Shown piece by piece: positions 52,960 through 63,746 of a stretch of DNA of 64,000 nt. The position numbers and the translations under genes are program-made. Numbering within the stretch: the first letter of the stretch is position 1; the number at the start of each line of letters is the position of its first letter. Source of the DNA: Thalassia testudinum (taxonomy: Eukaryota > Streptophyta > Magnoliopsida > Alismatales > Hydrocharitaceae); the NCBI GenBank assembly GCA_037157565.1, contig JAZHRO010000036.1, positions 138,314,501 through 138,378,500 of the forward strand. The letters run 5' to 3'. Below the pieces are notes generated by a model. That model saw nothing but the letters and a program-made list of their open reading frames with translations. It ran no database searches and had not been told where the DNA came from.

Positions 52960-55618
52960 AAAGCCACATTTACGCATGGCGGTGACCCTTTGGTGCATGT
53001 GGAGGGTGAGGAATGAGAGACTATTTCAGGAGAGACCAGTTTGTTGTGTACAAATTGTAAATGAGTGCTGGTCCCTCATACATAGATGGGGATCTAATTT
53101 GTAGGTCTCTTTATATTTCCTTTTATTATTAATAAATTACCCTCTCGGATTGCTATCGTAGTATGATAGCTTTCCTTTCAGTTTCAAAAGAAACAAATAA
53201 GAAAACATGGTTAATTATGCAATGTTAACATTCAATCACAAATGTAGATCAACCAAGAAGTTACTCAAGGGTTAATTCAAGGTCAAATGACTTTAAAGAT
53301 CAAGAAGTGGGCTCACACTGACTGAATCAAAGTTTCATGCATTTCGAGGATTAAAATATTATTGAAAACCCTAATTATTAGCCCTACTTAAATGGAAAGG
53401 GTTATGGTCGAGATAAATTCAATTTAAACCTCTAAAAAATCATTTAAAAATATTCTAAGAGGTTTGGTACCTTTGGTTTGACCATTTGAACCTATTTTGA
53501 CTAAGAACAGAGATTCAGATGGGAATTTATTCTATTTTGAGCTTTTGCGTAAGTTACCCAGTCAAACAAGGTCAAAACTCAAATACAAGTTCACCATTCA
53601 ATTTCTTGGGTCCATATTTAGGTTAACACCAAAATTTGGGCCTAATCAGAGTCTATCTTGACAAAGTTTGCATTTTTGGCACCCTAAAAACTCTATATCT
53701 CACATCTAGACCCCTAGGATTCAATTTTCCTTACCAAAATGCCCCTAGTTTCTCATCTTCTTCACATTTGGGTCCCCACCTGAAACCTCTGTGTTTCCTA
53801 AACACAGAGTCAACCCATCAAAGCCACATCTTTGACCGTGGAGTTCTCCAATCTAAGCCCAAATCCCTTCAAATTTGGAGGGATTGCCAATCAAGTGATT
53901 CCTACCGATTGGGTGTGATTTGTTGCCCAAAACGAAGCTGAGAAGATGCACCGAGTGTGAGAATTTCAAGAAGGGAAACTCCCTGATTCCTACTTAACAA
54001 TCTAAAATTCTTCCTAATTGGGCTCAAAATTGAGCTCTATTTAAGCTCTAGCATGTTTTCATGTGAAGAGCAGCTAGGTTTTAGGCCAAAAACGTCCTCT
54101 TCCTTCCTCCAGCCACCTTCGACCTCGGCTCCGACGACACTACTTGATCCCCTTCCTTCGGCCGTCTAACCCTCAAATTGGACGGCTCAAGCTCTTCGCC
54201 ACCTTCATCCGCTCCTTGTGGGCCAAAGTAGGAGTTCCTATCCCCTTCTTCCTTATTGTCTACCCCCACCGGAGGAGTTCATCTCCCTTGCATCCAGTAA
54301 GGCACGTCGACGCGAGTTTCATCTCCTCTTCATCCAATTAGTTAGGCCTTTCTCTCCCTCTCTTTCTCTAGTTTAGAATTAGGACCTTAGGACTTCAAAA
54401 CAACCACTCACTCACCCTCTCCCTCTCCATCTTCTTCGCGTTCGGCGACGAGCTTCGTTTGGCCGCTACACACACAGACCTAAACACAGAACCACCACCA
54501 CCACTACCTTCCTCACACTCCAACGACCAAAAGCCCTAACCTAATTGGGTGTATTGGCCACTGATTCACTCCACCAAACACACCCATAAATCGCCTCCAT
54601 CTCTGACTTCAACAGACCTCCACACACCATAGTACACCTCTAGACCACCAGCACCATACTCGCCGTGCTTTGGCGATGCTCAGGAACATGTTAGTTGGGG
54701 CTTAGGGCCCGCATTTTGCTTTTTAGGTCTTCGTCGGAGACAGCCACCACAGCCGTCATCGCCCCCGTCGTCCCCCCCTCTCTGGTAGCCATACACCCTG
54801 CCACCAGCTTCAGCTGACGTGGATGAGGATTGCGAAGACAACTAGGCCCTCGATTTGGTGATCCAACGACCACAACAACACTAATTAGAGGGAATTCCTT
54901 ACGCAGCTACAACACGGAAGAGGCTTTGATTTTGTCCCACATCATGGGATTACAATTTGGAAATTAGTTTATAACGATTTACATGGATGGCCTTAGTGTC
55001 TCATGTCATGGGGTGAGGTCCCTCTCACCTATCCTATACACTCCTCGCTTGCCACACACGTAGTCGGGCCTGGACCCTGGATCTGATTACCTGACTACCC
55101 CGTCACTCGGTTCTGAAGAGAGAGAGAGAAGGGAATTTCTGAGGGAAGAAGGGGGGTTTTGCATTGTGCTATATTTAGATTCATGCCTAACACTTAGGTG
55201 CATTCTTGAGGTGCTTTGGGCTTGTTACTTAAGCCGTCTGAGGATTGTTGGGGACGTCTGATCTGAGAAGGAAGTGACTCTGACTTAGTTGAATGCTTGA
55301 GATTGAGTTGGGAATTTTGCCTAATTGTTGGGGATAATTGATGGTTTCAACCACCATTTTTATTCTCTTTATTTTTATTTTGAGATACAGTTTTGAGCAT
55401 TAATTGATTATTCTCATATTTGTGATTGACTATTAATTGCATCATTATTTTTGATTGTTGTGATTGGTGGATTGAATTGCTATATTTGCTCCCTGCGAAC
55501 GACCTCAGAACTCACTATTTTTTGAGCACTTATAAATTTAACTGTCGATTCGATTTTCATCGCTATAGTACGACATGATACTTTTCTAAACTATGACGAT
55601 TTTTGAGCCAACAATACA

Positions 55619-57045
55619 ACACATTACATGTAAGCTCCTTGTTCATGCTATCAAATGCTATTTCTATATCCACCTTAATTAACATGTGATTTCTTTTGAG
55701 AATTCTTCCTTTCTCTTTCATAGAATGAATGATTTCTCTTGTTAGAATAATATTATCCGTCATGTATCTTATACTTAAATAGGTTAATTGAGAAGCAAAG
55801 ATTACCTTTAGCTATAAGGATTTTAGCCTATTTGTTGGGATATGTAATAATTCTGTAACTAGTGTTTGCTAAACTCATCGATTTATAATCTTTTACCTTT
55901 ATTGGAGTAGGTTTCTTGTAACTAAAAGTATATAGGTATGATTGAGACCTTTTGGTAGGGTGGCATTGCTAAAGGCTTGCTTGACTAGACTAATGATATT
56001 AGCTTCAACCATATCTTAGCATGTTGGAGAAAAATTGGAGGCAAGCCATCTACCTTAGGAGTCTTAAATCTTTTAATAACAAAAACCATAACTTTGGGGA
56101 TAACTATTATCACCTTTAACTCATTCGTCTTAAGATTTTCATTTTGTATAACATGTTTGAAAAGGACTAGGCATTTTTCTTGTGAAAGAATAAACCAACA
56201 TAATGAAAATAAATGTGCTTCTAGCTAGTGACCTCCATATCTTTAAAAAGCGAAGCATCCCCTTTTCTAGTGTAAGAGATAAAGTTGTTCTTATACCTTT
56301 GAGATTCTCTAATATGGAAGTATTTTGTATTTCAATCACCTTCTACCATTTACTTGTATTTTGCATGTCGAGCCCAAAATTTTTCCTTTAAAGTAACAAA
56401 TAATGATATCTTGCTAGCTACAAGCTTTTCATGTTCCTTATAAAATTCATCAGGTAATGATTGATCCCCTTACACTTGAGATAATTTATTTCCAATTGTT
56501 CCCATTTCCTCCTTATGATTCTCGAATTCTTTTTTATTTCAAATTGGAAGATCTACCATTAGATTTTTGCACTTTTTGAGGATGGAGGCAATATTCCTTG
56601 ATTTCTAGACCAAAATTCTAGACCAAAATTATGACCAAAATTGATCTCCTTATTTCTAGACCAAAATTCTTTAATTTTGTCCTTAATTCTTGATGTTTGA
56701 CTAAAATGATTCAAATCTCCAAGGACATGTGATCAATTTTTATTCTAAGAAGATGTAAAATTATAGTATGAGAGGGAACCCACAAGGGATTAGCTAAGGC
56801 CTTGTCCAACCCAGATATCCCTCTTCCTCTTATTGGATCATGTAAAGGTACGATCATCATAATTTAAATCAATAAGGACATTTTCATGAAGTAGGTTTTT
56901 GTAGTATCTCTGAACTAAAGATTCAATCTATACATCCCTACTTTTCTTAGATTGTCCGATCATGCCATTTAAGTCACTTATAAAATTAATTGACATCCAA
57001 TTGAGAAATTTGGAAAGTCAAGGCATGCCAAAAGCTTTTCCTATT
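55619..57045 (-). pseudogene. LINE F ORF2: endonuclease end and RT start, broken
   Basis: The minus strand at 57030-56950 (FLNWMSINFISDLNG) and 56880-56840 recalls the endonuclease FTWSN/RLDR region, very degraded. RT linker codons lie in 56339-56139 (ENLKGIRTTLSLTLEKG). The frame 55763-55619 reads NIILTREIIHSMKEKG, then MLIKVDIEIAFDSMN, equivalent to the LLKVDFEKAYD block, and stops at the solo LTR border. Confidence 0.7.
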
Positions 57046-58599
57046 ACTCATGTTTGGAGTTTTACAGATGCTCACTAAGTATCGGGAATTAGGCTTTTTT
57101 GTAGCAATTTTCACAATAATGAAGGAAACCACTCAATTTAATAATTTCCTATTTAATATTAAATTTATTGAGCTTTACTCTCATTTGAAAATTTTCATAT
57201 ATATATATACACATATAGAGGGTAGGGAACATGTAGTTCACCTGCACCTAACTTATGTACAACTTCGTCATATTTTTATGTAAAATTAATGTTTAAAATG
57301 AAAATTTAGGAATTAAAATAAAAATATAAAGTACATAAAATTTAAAAAAAATTAGATGACTTGCACATCCAACAAGTAAGGTCAAATTACGTGAAATTGA
57401 GTCTCCTTCAGTGTAAGGAGTAAGAACATTGGATTAAGTTGAAATTTTGTGTATAATATCTTCATATAGAGTGATATTAATTTTTAAATTTTTACTTCAA
57501 AATATTATTTATAGTAAAAGATATTAGGTAATTTCATCGTTGGATGAAGATATTATTTTTATCAATTGAAACCTAATGACTAAGGGGATGTAACGTAAGA
57601 TAGTGGATTAAAACAAAAGATTATGGCATGGAATTCTTAAACAAATTACAAAGTCAAGGCAGGGGACTGTCCTTAATTGCCTGTCCTTCCTTGCTCCACC
57701 CATGTGTGTGCGCGTGTTTGAGAAAGCATAAACCATAGGATTATATACAAGTTTATCCAAAATACAAAGCCTCTATGTAAAAAGTGTCAATTAATACAAG
57801 TAATGAAACTTTAGTGGTTGTGAATTAGGAGAATGTTTACAGGTATAAAGGTACGATACGAAAACGGAAACCAATGAGGAAATTTATGGGTTTAAATTTA
57901 TAATCGAATCTGTACAGTTGTCCTAAATAGATACGAAATTAATATCCGTGCCTCCTCATAAAAGTACACAAATGTATCGTCATCACAGACCCCTTTGTAT
58001 AATGTAAAATAAAAAAAAGTAAATAAATATATCTTGGAAATGAGATGAATTTATTCGATATATTTTAATTTTTTATTAATAAAAATAATTTTTTATCGAT
58101 GAAAAAATTATTTTTTAATTAAAAATCACATTTTAAGAAAAAAAATATTTATCACTAATGTAAAATTAAAATATATTAGTATATTTTTATTTTCAATTGA
58201 TATATTTTAATTTTTTATTAATAAAAAAATATTTTCAACTAATATATTTAAATTTTAAAATGATCTACTTAGTATTCATTCGATGAGTTTTTATTTGCAA
58301 TTGCACTTGCACGTGCACGTTCAATGGACAAGAATCCGAGGGCTCAAATGTAGGGGGACCAATAAAAACCTTCCCACATGCCACGTAGACAAGGATTAGA
58401 TCCATAGCCAGATACTATTGTCAGAGGTAAAATTTTCATGCATACAAAATGTGTACACAAAATTGGACTCTTCTCTTACCAAAAAAGGACCCCGTCACCA
58501 AAACTATGCGAAAATTCCTCTTGTGTCATGTTGCCATCTAAGATTACCACTAAAATCGAGTCTAGAGCGGTATCATGTTAATAGCGGAGGCAGAATTCA
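57046..58599. other. AT-rich intergenic stretch
   Basis: No gene. A TA/CA microsatellite lies at 57199-57216. Two AT-only repeats built around TATATTTTAATTTTTTATTA (58056 and 58202) lie about 146 bp apart. A TGCACGTGCA palindrome is at 58308-58317. Nothing else recognised. Confidence 0.5.
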
Positions 58600-58745
58600 A
58601 TGTATCAGGATACAGTTCAATCAGTAGTAATTACTAGCTGCGGTAGAGAAGATTCAAGTTTGAATTTCGGCTCTGCATTACGTAGGAATTGATGTTACGG
58701 GAACATCAATTTCCTCAATCTACCCGTAAAGAATTTTGAATCTAA
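58600..58745 (+). mobile_element. SINE-like repeat 2
   Basis: ACAGTTCAATCAGTAG (58612) and AGTTTGAATTTC (58657-58668) stand in A-box and B-box positions 45 bp apart. TTACTAGCTGCGG, GAAGATTC, CTCTGCATTA and TACCCGTAAAG match SINE-like repeat 1 block by block. It ends near an A-rich stretch (58750-58770). It is more diverged at the promoter boxes than copy 1. Confidence 0.55.
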
Positions 58746-59394
58746 AGAGTTAAAAAAGAGAAAAAAAATGAAGAGAATTCAACGCGTTCCTAAGTAAAGA
58801 ATTCTGAATCTAAAAAAGAAGGCTAAGCTTCAGAAAAAGTCCTACTTACGGCGCGTAAAGAAGAAGGTTGTGCGTTGGCTCCACTCACACGTCAATTCCC
58901 ACTTTAGTTTTCCATTAAACCATCTGAACCGCAAATATATATATAGTAACACACAGTTCTCTGTAGACAAATCTTGTCTATTGTATTTTTCTTATTTTAA
59001 ATAATTATTTTATCGGTAAGAGAGGAATCCATTATAAAGAATGCAATTCATGAACAAGAAAATGAAAGAGAGAGAAAAATTACTTCCTGATACAACAAGG
59101 CGATTTCATGATAGATGAGTTATATAAAATTAAAGAAAAACAATTAAAAATATAATAAAATAAGAAAAAAATGTCAAAAGTGAGGAAATCAAATCTTATA
59201 ACGGATTCTTCCCTTTTCAACGAAAATAATTTTTTTAATGAAAATATTGTCTATTGTCAGTCATATGATACATGTGCGTACACCTCAGCTGGGTTGGTGA
59301 TATGCACATGCATATGCACCACTCCCCTCTTTCCTTGAGAAGACCGAATGAATCGATTTCTTCAATTCCTTACATGACCAGACACGTCAAAAGG

Positions 59395-59428
<34 letters not shown>

Positions 59429-59508
59429 GTGACCATAACATGGATTTTGCCGGGGATCGACGGTCAGGCGGGGCACTCACTCCTTACTGTTTAAATATAT
59501 TTTTATTA
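58746..59508. other. AT-rich intergenic stretch with (GA)n microsatellite
   Basis: No gene. It includes a short duplicated phrase (GAATCTAAAGAGTTAAAAAAG and GAATCTAAAAAAG-like, 58737-58822), a TA run near 58937, and a (GA)15 microsatellite at 59398-59427. Confidence 0.5.
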
Positions 59509-59897
59509 GGATTAGTTTACTTCACAAATTAATTCTTTGAAAAAAATGTTAATTTTCATTTATTTAATTATTTAATTATTTATCTGGTAACTTAAGTTTA
59601 CTTACTTTAACATAAATTTATTTAATATCAATTTTAATTGATATTAGTTAAACTTGTGTTAAAATTATATATTAATTTATATTTATTTGAATTGATATTG
59701 AGTTGTGTTGTTAATAGTGGTGTTAAAAATATAAAACTTGAGGAATACCAGAGACATAAATAGTGTACAATTTTAATATAGATTTAACTGACACTAGTTG
59801 AGACTGATATTAGATATGCCTGTATTAAAGTGGCTAAACCCAGGTTACTAGATGAGAGGTTAAGTAATCAAGTAAACGACCCCAAGTAAACTAGGCC
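59509..59897. mobile_element. Tourist-like MITE, cluster copy 1
   Basis: The left end GGATTAGTTTACTTC and inverted right end GGCCTAGTTTACTTG are near-perfect inverted repeats. TTA flanks both sides (59506-59508 and 59898-59900). 389 bp, AT-rich, non-coding, with recurring GTGTTAA motifs. Confidence 0.78.
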
Positions 59898-60041
59898 TTA
59901 GAGATTAGGAAAATAATGTTAGGAAATGTGAATTGATGCTAATCTTGAATTGCATCTACTTGTAGAGTGGTGTTAAAATTAATTTGTATTTACTTTAATT
60001 GGTGTTTAAGTTGTGGTGTTAACTATTGTGACATTTATTTA

Positions 60042-60399
60042 GAGCTAGTTTACTTTGGAGATTCGAAAATTAGTTTTAAGAAATGTGAAACTCATATTAA
60101 ATTTCGTTTTTGTTAACTTGTAAAGTTGTGTTAACATTAGTTTTTATTTACTTAAATTAGTGTTAAGTTATAAAAAAAATTTGGTGTTAAGCTGTAGTGT
60201 TAACCCTTGTGGTATTTACTTGAACTGATGTTAACATTAATTTTTAGGGAGTGGAGTTTGGGTGTAGGATAGTTACATAGTTAGCACATGTTTTACTAAC
60301 ACTCCTTAAAATTGGTGTTAATCCCCTAAAATTGGTGTTAAAATTATGGTGGTTAACCCCTCAAGTAAATATGAGTTAACCCTCTAAGTAAACTAGCCC
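60042..60399. mobile_element. Tourist-like MITE, cluster copy 2
   Basis: The left end GAGCTAGTTTACTTTGG and inverted right end GGGCTAGTTTACTTAGAGG, with TTA on both sides (60039-60041 and 60400-60402). 358 bp, same family as copy 1. The 140 bp between the copies resembles internal MITE sequence, so the cluster arose by nested or tandem insertion. Confidence 0.8.
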
Positions 60400-60402
60400 T
60401 TA

Positions 60403-60646
60403 GAAGTGGTAAGAGAGAGAGAGAGGGAGGGGGGTGATTGGTATCAGAGAGAGGATTGTGTGCAACTTTAACATGGATTTAGCTAACATCACTGACAACT
60501 GGTACTAGACAAGCTAGTGTTAAGATGGGAAGACTAATATTAAGCAAAGAAGGATTAAGTGATGATGTAAAAAGAGGTTATCCTCCTTTTGAGAGGTTTA
60601 CACCCCAAATATACTAGGCGTAAGGGTATGAATAGTTGTGAGATAT
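60403..60646. repeat. Partial third Tourist-like copy
   Basis: GTGTGCAACTTTAACATGG and the following codonless text align with 59763-59897 of copy 1 and end CAAATATACTAGGC|GTA near 60621, a decayed form of the right terminus. The left end is missing. A (GA)n tract at 60415-60427 precedes it. Confidence 0.6.
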
Positions 60647-63343
60647 TGTTATGAACGCGTGCCCCAGATGTCTTTTAAGACGTCTGGGAGGTGGGCCAGA
60701 CGTCGGACCAGACGTCTGGAATCACTTCCAGACGTCGTATCAGACGTCTGGGATTGTTGCCAGACGTCTGGAAATCTGTTATCTTTGACACGCGCGGGTC
60801 GTCTGCGTGCCTGAGCGCGCAGACTCGTATATTCGCTTATTCCTTCCTCCTGCGGCTGCAGATTCCCCTGCCGCGCTCCTTCTCTCTCCTCCTCGCGCGG
60901 CCTTAAAAGGCCACGCGCTCTTCCGTCACCACCGCCTCCTTCCTCTTCTCCTTCAGCCAGTGAGCGCGAGAGCGAGCGCGAGGTTGCAGCGGCAGCGGAG
61001 GCCGCAGTGAGCGCGGAGGAGGTGCTGCGTGCGAGAGCGGCGCTCAGCCGTGAGGGCGAGCTCGCCGGGGCTGCCAAGGCTGGCCGGCGGGGAGCGCAGC
61101 GGGCGCGGGGCGACGCGGGGGGGACTGCTGCGGTCCGAGCAGTAGGCACACGAGGTGCGACGAGGCGCGGCGTCGCGAGCGGAGGGCGAGTTGCGGCCTG
61201 ATTCTGGAAACATTTCCAGAATCAGACGTCTGGGTTGATAGCCAGACGGCGGGGGCGACGTCTGGAAGACCATCCAGACGTCTTAAAGGTGAGTTCTTCC
61301 GTCTTCTTCCTTCCTGTCGACTGACCGTACTGAGAGAGAGTTGGGTGCGCGCAGGCTCAGTGATTCGCCATCCAATGCGAATCAGACGTCTGGCTGAAGT
61401 ACCAGATGGCGGGAGCGACCTCCAGACGTCCGGGGTGACCATCGGACGTCTGGGAACTAGGCTAGACGTCCCCGCAGGCTTCTGGACGTCTGAGAAACCA
61501 CGCAGAACAAGGTAATTCTCTGATCCACTTTTTAAGACGTCTGGAAGAAGTTCCAGACATTTGATTTTTGCACAGTGTCGTCGTTTTTGACCTGTTGAGG
61601 GCCCGTTTGGATTCTGTTTTTCGCGTTTCGAGTTGCGTTCTTTCCGGAATTAAATCCTCTACCCGTCTACAGTAGCTATACACTGTTTTGAGACACTCCT
61701 TGTGTTTGATCCTTGTGATAGGACCTCGTTCCGTTGCAGTCTTGGGGGTCGCGGAGGCACGCGGGATTCCGATCACGCCCCCATTACTCCCGTTGTACCT
61801 GGTAGAGTGGCTTTAAGTATAATCTGTTAAATTATGAAACCATAAATAGAACCTAGGACATTGCATGAATCCTAGGAATGAGAAATAGATTGAATGGTAG
61901 ATCCTAGGGTGTTACATGAATCCTAGGGCTGAAAAACTAGATTGTATGATAGATCCAAGGATATGGCATGAATCCTAGGACGGGAAAACTAGTGGAATGT
62001 ATGAATATTGCAGTCTTGGAAAATTGGAAAGGAAATAATAGCTGCCTGTAAATTCGTTTAAACAGCTGCCTGTTATGAATAAATGAACATGATTAAGAAT
62101 ATGGGTTGTATGAACGTGAAACTGGAATGGTGAAACTGGAATGTTCTGAGTTAAAGAGCTGGAACCCTACGGGGAATTAGGAGTAAAACTCTTGGAAAGG
62201 GAATGGAAAAGAATTGGGGAAGTGAGCTGGCCCTTGAGTACGGAGTACCAAGGAGAGCGACTGTCCCCCCTGTTTAGTGTAGAGCGGAGCCAGCCGCCCC
62301 AGGGACCCAGGGTTAGGACTGGCCACTCTGTACCGACTTGCTGGCCCTCGCGTACGTAGTACCGAGGAGAGCTACTAGTGTGGGAAGGTACTATCTACCC
62401 CACGGGCCCCGGGGTTCTGTTAGTCTCCCACACTGACTTGTTCGGCCCACTAGGGTAAACCAGGGTAGTGAGGCGAGGGTGCGTGGACTGTGGAGGGGCA
62501 AGGCCCCTGTTTGGTTACTGTGGAGGGGTTGGACCCCTGTTACTGAGAGGGCTCTGCCCTGTACTGGTTCCATGCTGTGCTTTGGGCGCACCCGTTAACG
62601 GAAACGACTGACCGCGTGCCAGTGCGGGTTAGCTACCCGTGCGTTTACCGCGCGTGCCGTAGTCATCGTTACGTCTGTCAGTGACCTTGGGGTGGTTGAC
62701 TGAGAGTAGGATCACCACTGGGGACTCTCCCGGCCAGGAGAGCACCACGTGCTACTTCTACTGTTTGGAAAAGACTGCAATCAAGATCGTTCCCACGAGG
62801 AACATTCGAGATCAGGTGAAAGATCTGAGAAATAGATAAATCGTGAGATAATTGAAAGACTTAAATAAAGAAAGTAACAGAACTTAACAGCTACTGTACA
62901 CTTTACTATTTCTTTAGTTTTAGTTGCCACTCTACTCAGCGTTTTGCTGACGTGTTACACTCGTTACCTTTCAGGATCAGGTGTTGAGCAGCCAGAGTCA
63001 GCGGCTGCAGAGGATGCTGGGCCGAGTAGGGTCCAGTAGAGTTGCCACTGTTTCTTGTACCTCTTTTTGTTCCGTTATAGTGAGTAGTTCTTGTTTTCAC
63101 TGTACTTTTCCTTACCTGCAGTTCATATTTAGATATGAATGTTGTTCTACTGTTGTGGTGGTATATACTGTAGTAGTTTCTTTCCTTGCTGCTGTATTTT
63201 CTTACTGTTAGTTATATTCATGTTGAATGTGGTTTATTTTACTGCTCTTTTGGTTACTTCCTCGTTGGACTACTAGGTCTTGGGATTAGTTGAGTCGATC
63301 TGGTTCTCGTATCTCGTAGGGGCTCAGGAACCGGGTCATTACA
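60647..63343. mobile_element. Solo LTR 3 (2,697 bp) with GACGTC palindromes
   Basis: It begins TGTTATGAACGCG and ends GGGTCATTACA. The 5-bp repeat GATAT flanks it (60642-60646 and 63344-63348). Inverted, the right end reads TGTAATGACCCGG, mirroring the left end. No gag or pol. The size and TGT...ACA ends suggest a Gypsy LTR. Regions: two clusters of GACGTC motifs around a GC-rich block (60780-61200), three CATGAATCCTAGG repeats (61863-61980), and a 114-bp duplication (62228 and 62342). Confidence 0.88.
60679..61541. repeat. CCAGACGTCTGG palindrome clusters
   Basis: Fifteen exact GACGTC hexamers by hand count: six in 60679-60770 and nine in 61224-61541. Many extend to the 12-bp palindrome CCAGACGTCTGG. 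Spacing is irregular (roughly 15-40 bp inside clusters). GACGTC contains the ACGT core recognised by plant bZIP factors, so these could be promoter elements of the LTR; that role is inferred. Confidence 0.88.
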
Positions 63344-63348
63344 GATAT

Positions 63349-63746
63349 CTCGTTGTATGTCACTTGTTAGGATGATACTCTATCGGATACCAAAGAATTG
63401 GAGAAAATATCCTTATAATATTCCATTAATATATATCAACTTATTAATTATTTTATATCACTATTTATCTCATTCTTGCAATTAAATATTCACATAATTT
63501 ATTCCACTACCCATTTCATCTTGATGTGGACACTTAGAGCAGCAGCAACATAAAACTGATATGTTCTATTCGATTTTGTTACAGCAGGTCCTTTACAGCC
63601 CTATCCAAATTGTAGCAGTGTCCCCAAATTTTACAGGCATTCATGCCACCTAACCACATCTACGAATTATGTTTAAGTTCACTTCTTATAGCTCGGCATC
63701 TGATGTTGCTAATTAATTATCTACCAAAACATGCATTGATGTATGA
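63349..63746. other. Intergenic stretch
   Basis: No gene or transposon recognised; ordinary AT-rich sequence between solo LTR 3 and a poly(T) run. Confidence 0.45.

Larger units (their letters stand above)
48182..53194 (+). mobile_element. LINE G: nearly complete L1-type LINE inside solo LTR 2
   Basis: The target repeat AAACAAGAAAACATGG (48166-48181) and AAATAAGAAAACATGG (53195-53210) match at 15 of 16 bases. It carries ORF1 (zinc knuckles then an RNA-binding-like domain) and ORF2 (endonuclease, RT, zf-RVT) in long open blocks, 5.0 kb in all. Damage is mostly point stops and a few shifts. This is the best preserved LINE here and the youngest layer of a three-level nest (LINE G in solo LTR 2 in LINE F). 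Confidence 0.93.
48051..55613. mobile_element. Solo LTR 2 (about 2.5 kb), split by LINE G
   Basis: It begins TGATGGTAATACC and ends GAGCCAACA, with the direct repeat ATACA outside (48046-48050 and 55614-55618). LINE F codons continue correctly across it, which independently supports both borders. Excluding LINE G and one target copy, it is about 2,534 bp: 48051-48181 plus 53211-55613. No gag or pol. Part of it (54080-54850) is GC-richer and weakly coding-like, and a (GA)n run lies near 55120. Orientation unknown. Confidence 0.85.
46400..57045 (-). mobile_element. LINE F: degenerate reverse-strand L1-type LINE split by solo LTR 2
   Basis: The minus strand right part (57045-55614) holds the endonuclease end and RT start; the left part (48050-46400) holds the RT palm end and zf-RVT. 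The two parts join in sense across the 5-bp repeat ATACA, once the solo LTR at 48051-55613 is skipped. The copy is AT-rich and full of stops, clearly older than LINE G. Both outer borders are approximate; no poly(A) was found at the left end. Confidence 0.8.

Noticed and set aside
39124..59427. (GA)n tracts as GAGA promoter elements
   Set aside because: The tracts at 39124 and 59398 lie in an intron and an intergenic region without a nearby gene start; they are best treated as microsatellites.
60649..61442. Overlapping GC-rich open frames on both strands
   Set aside because: They fall inside solo LTR 3. High GC removes stop codons by chance, and the residues are Arg/Ala/Pro-rich without domains.
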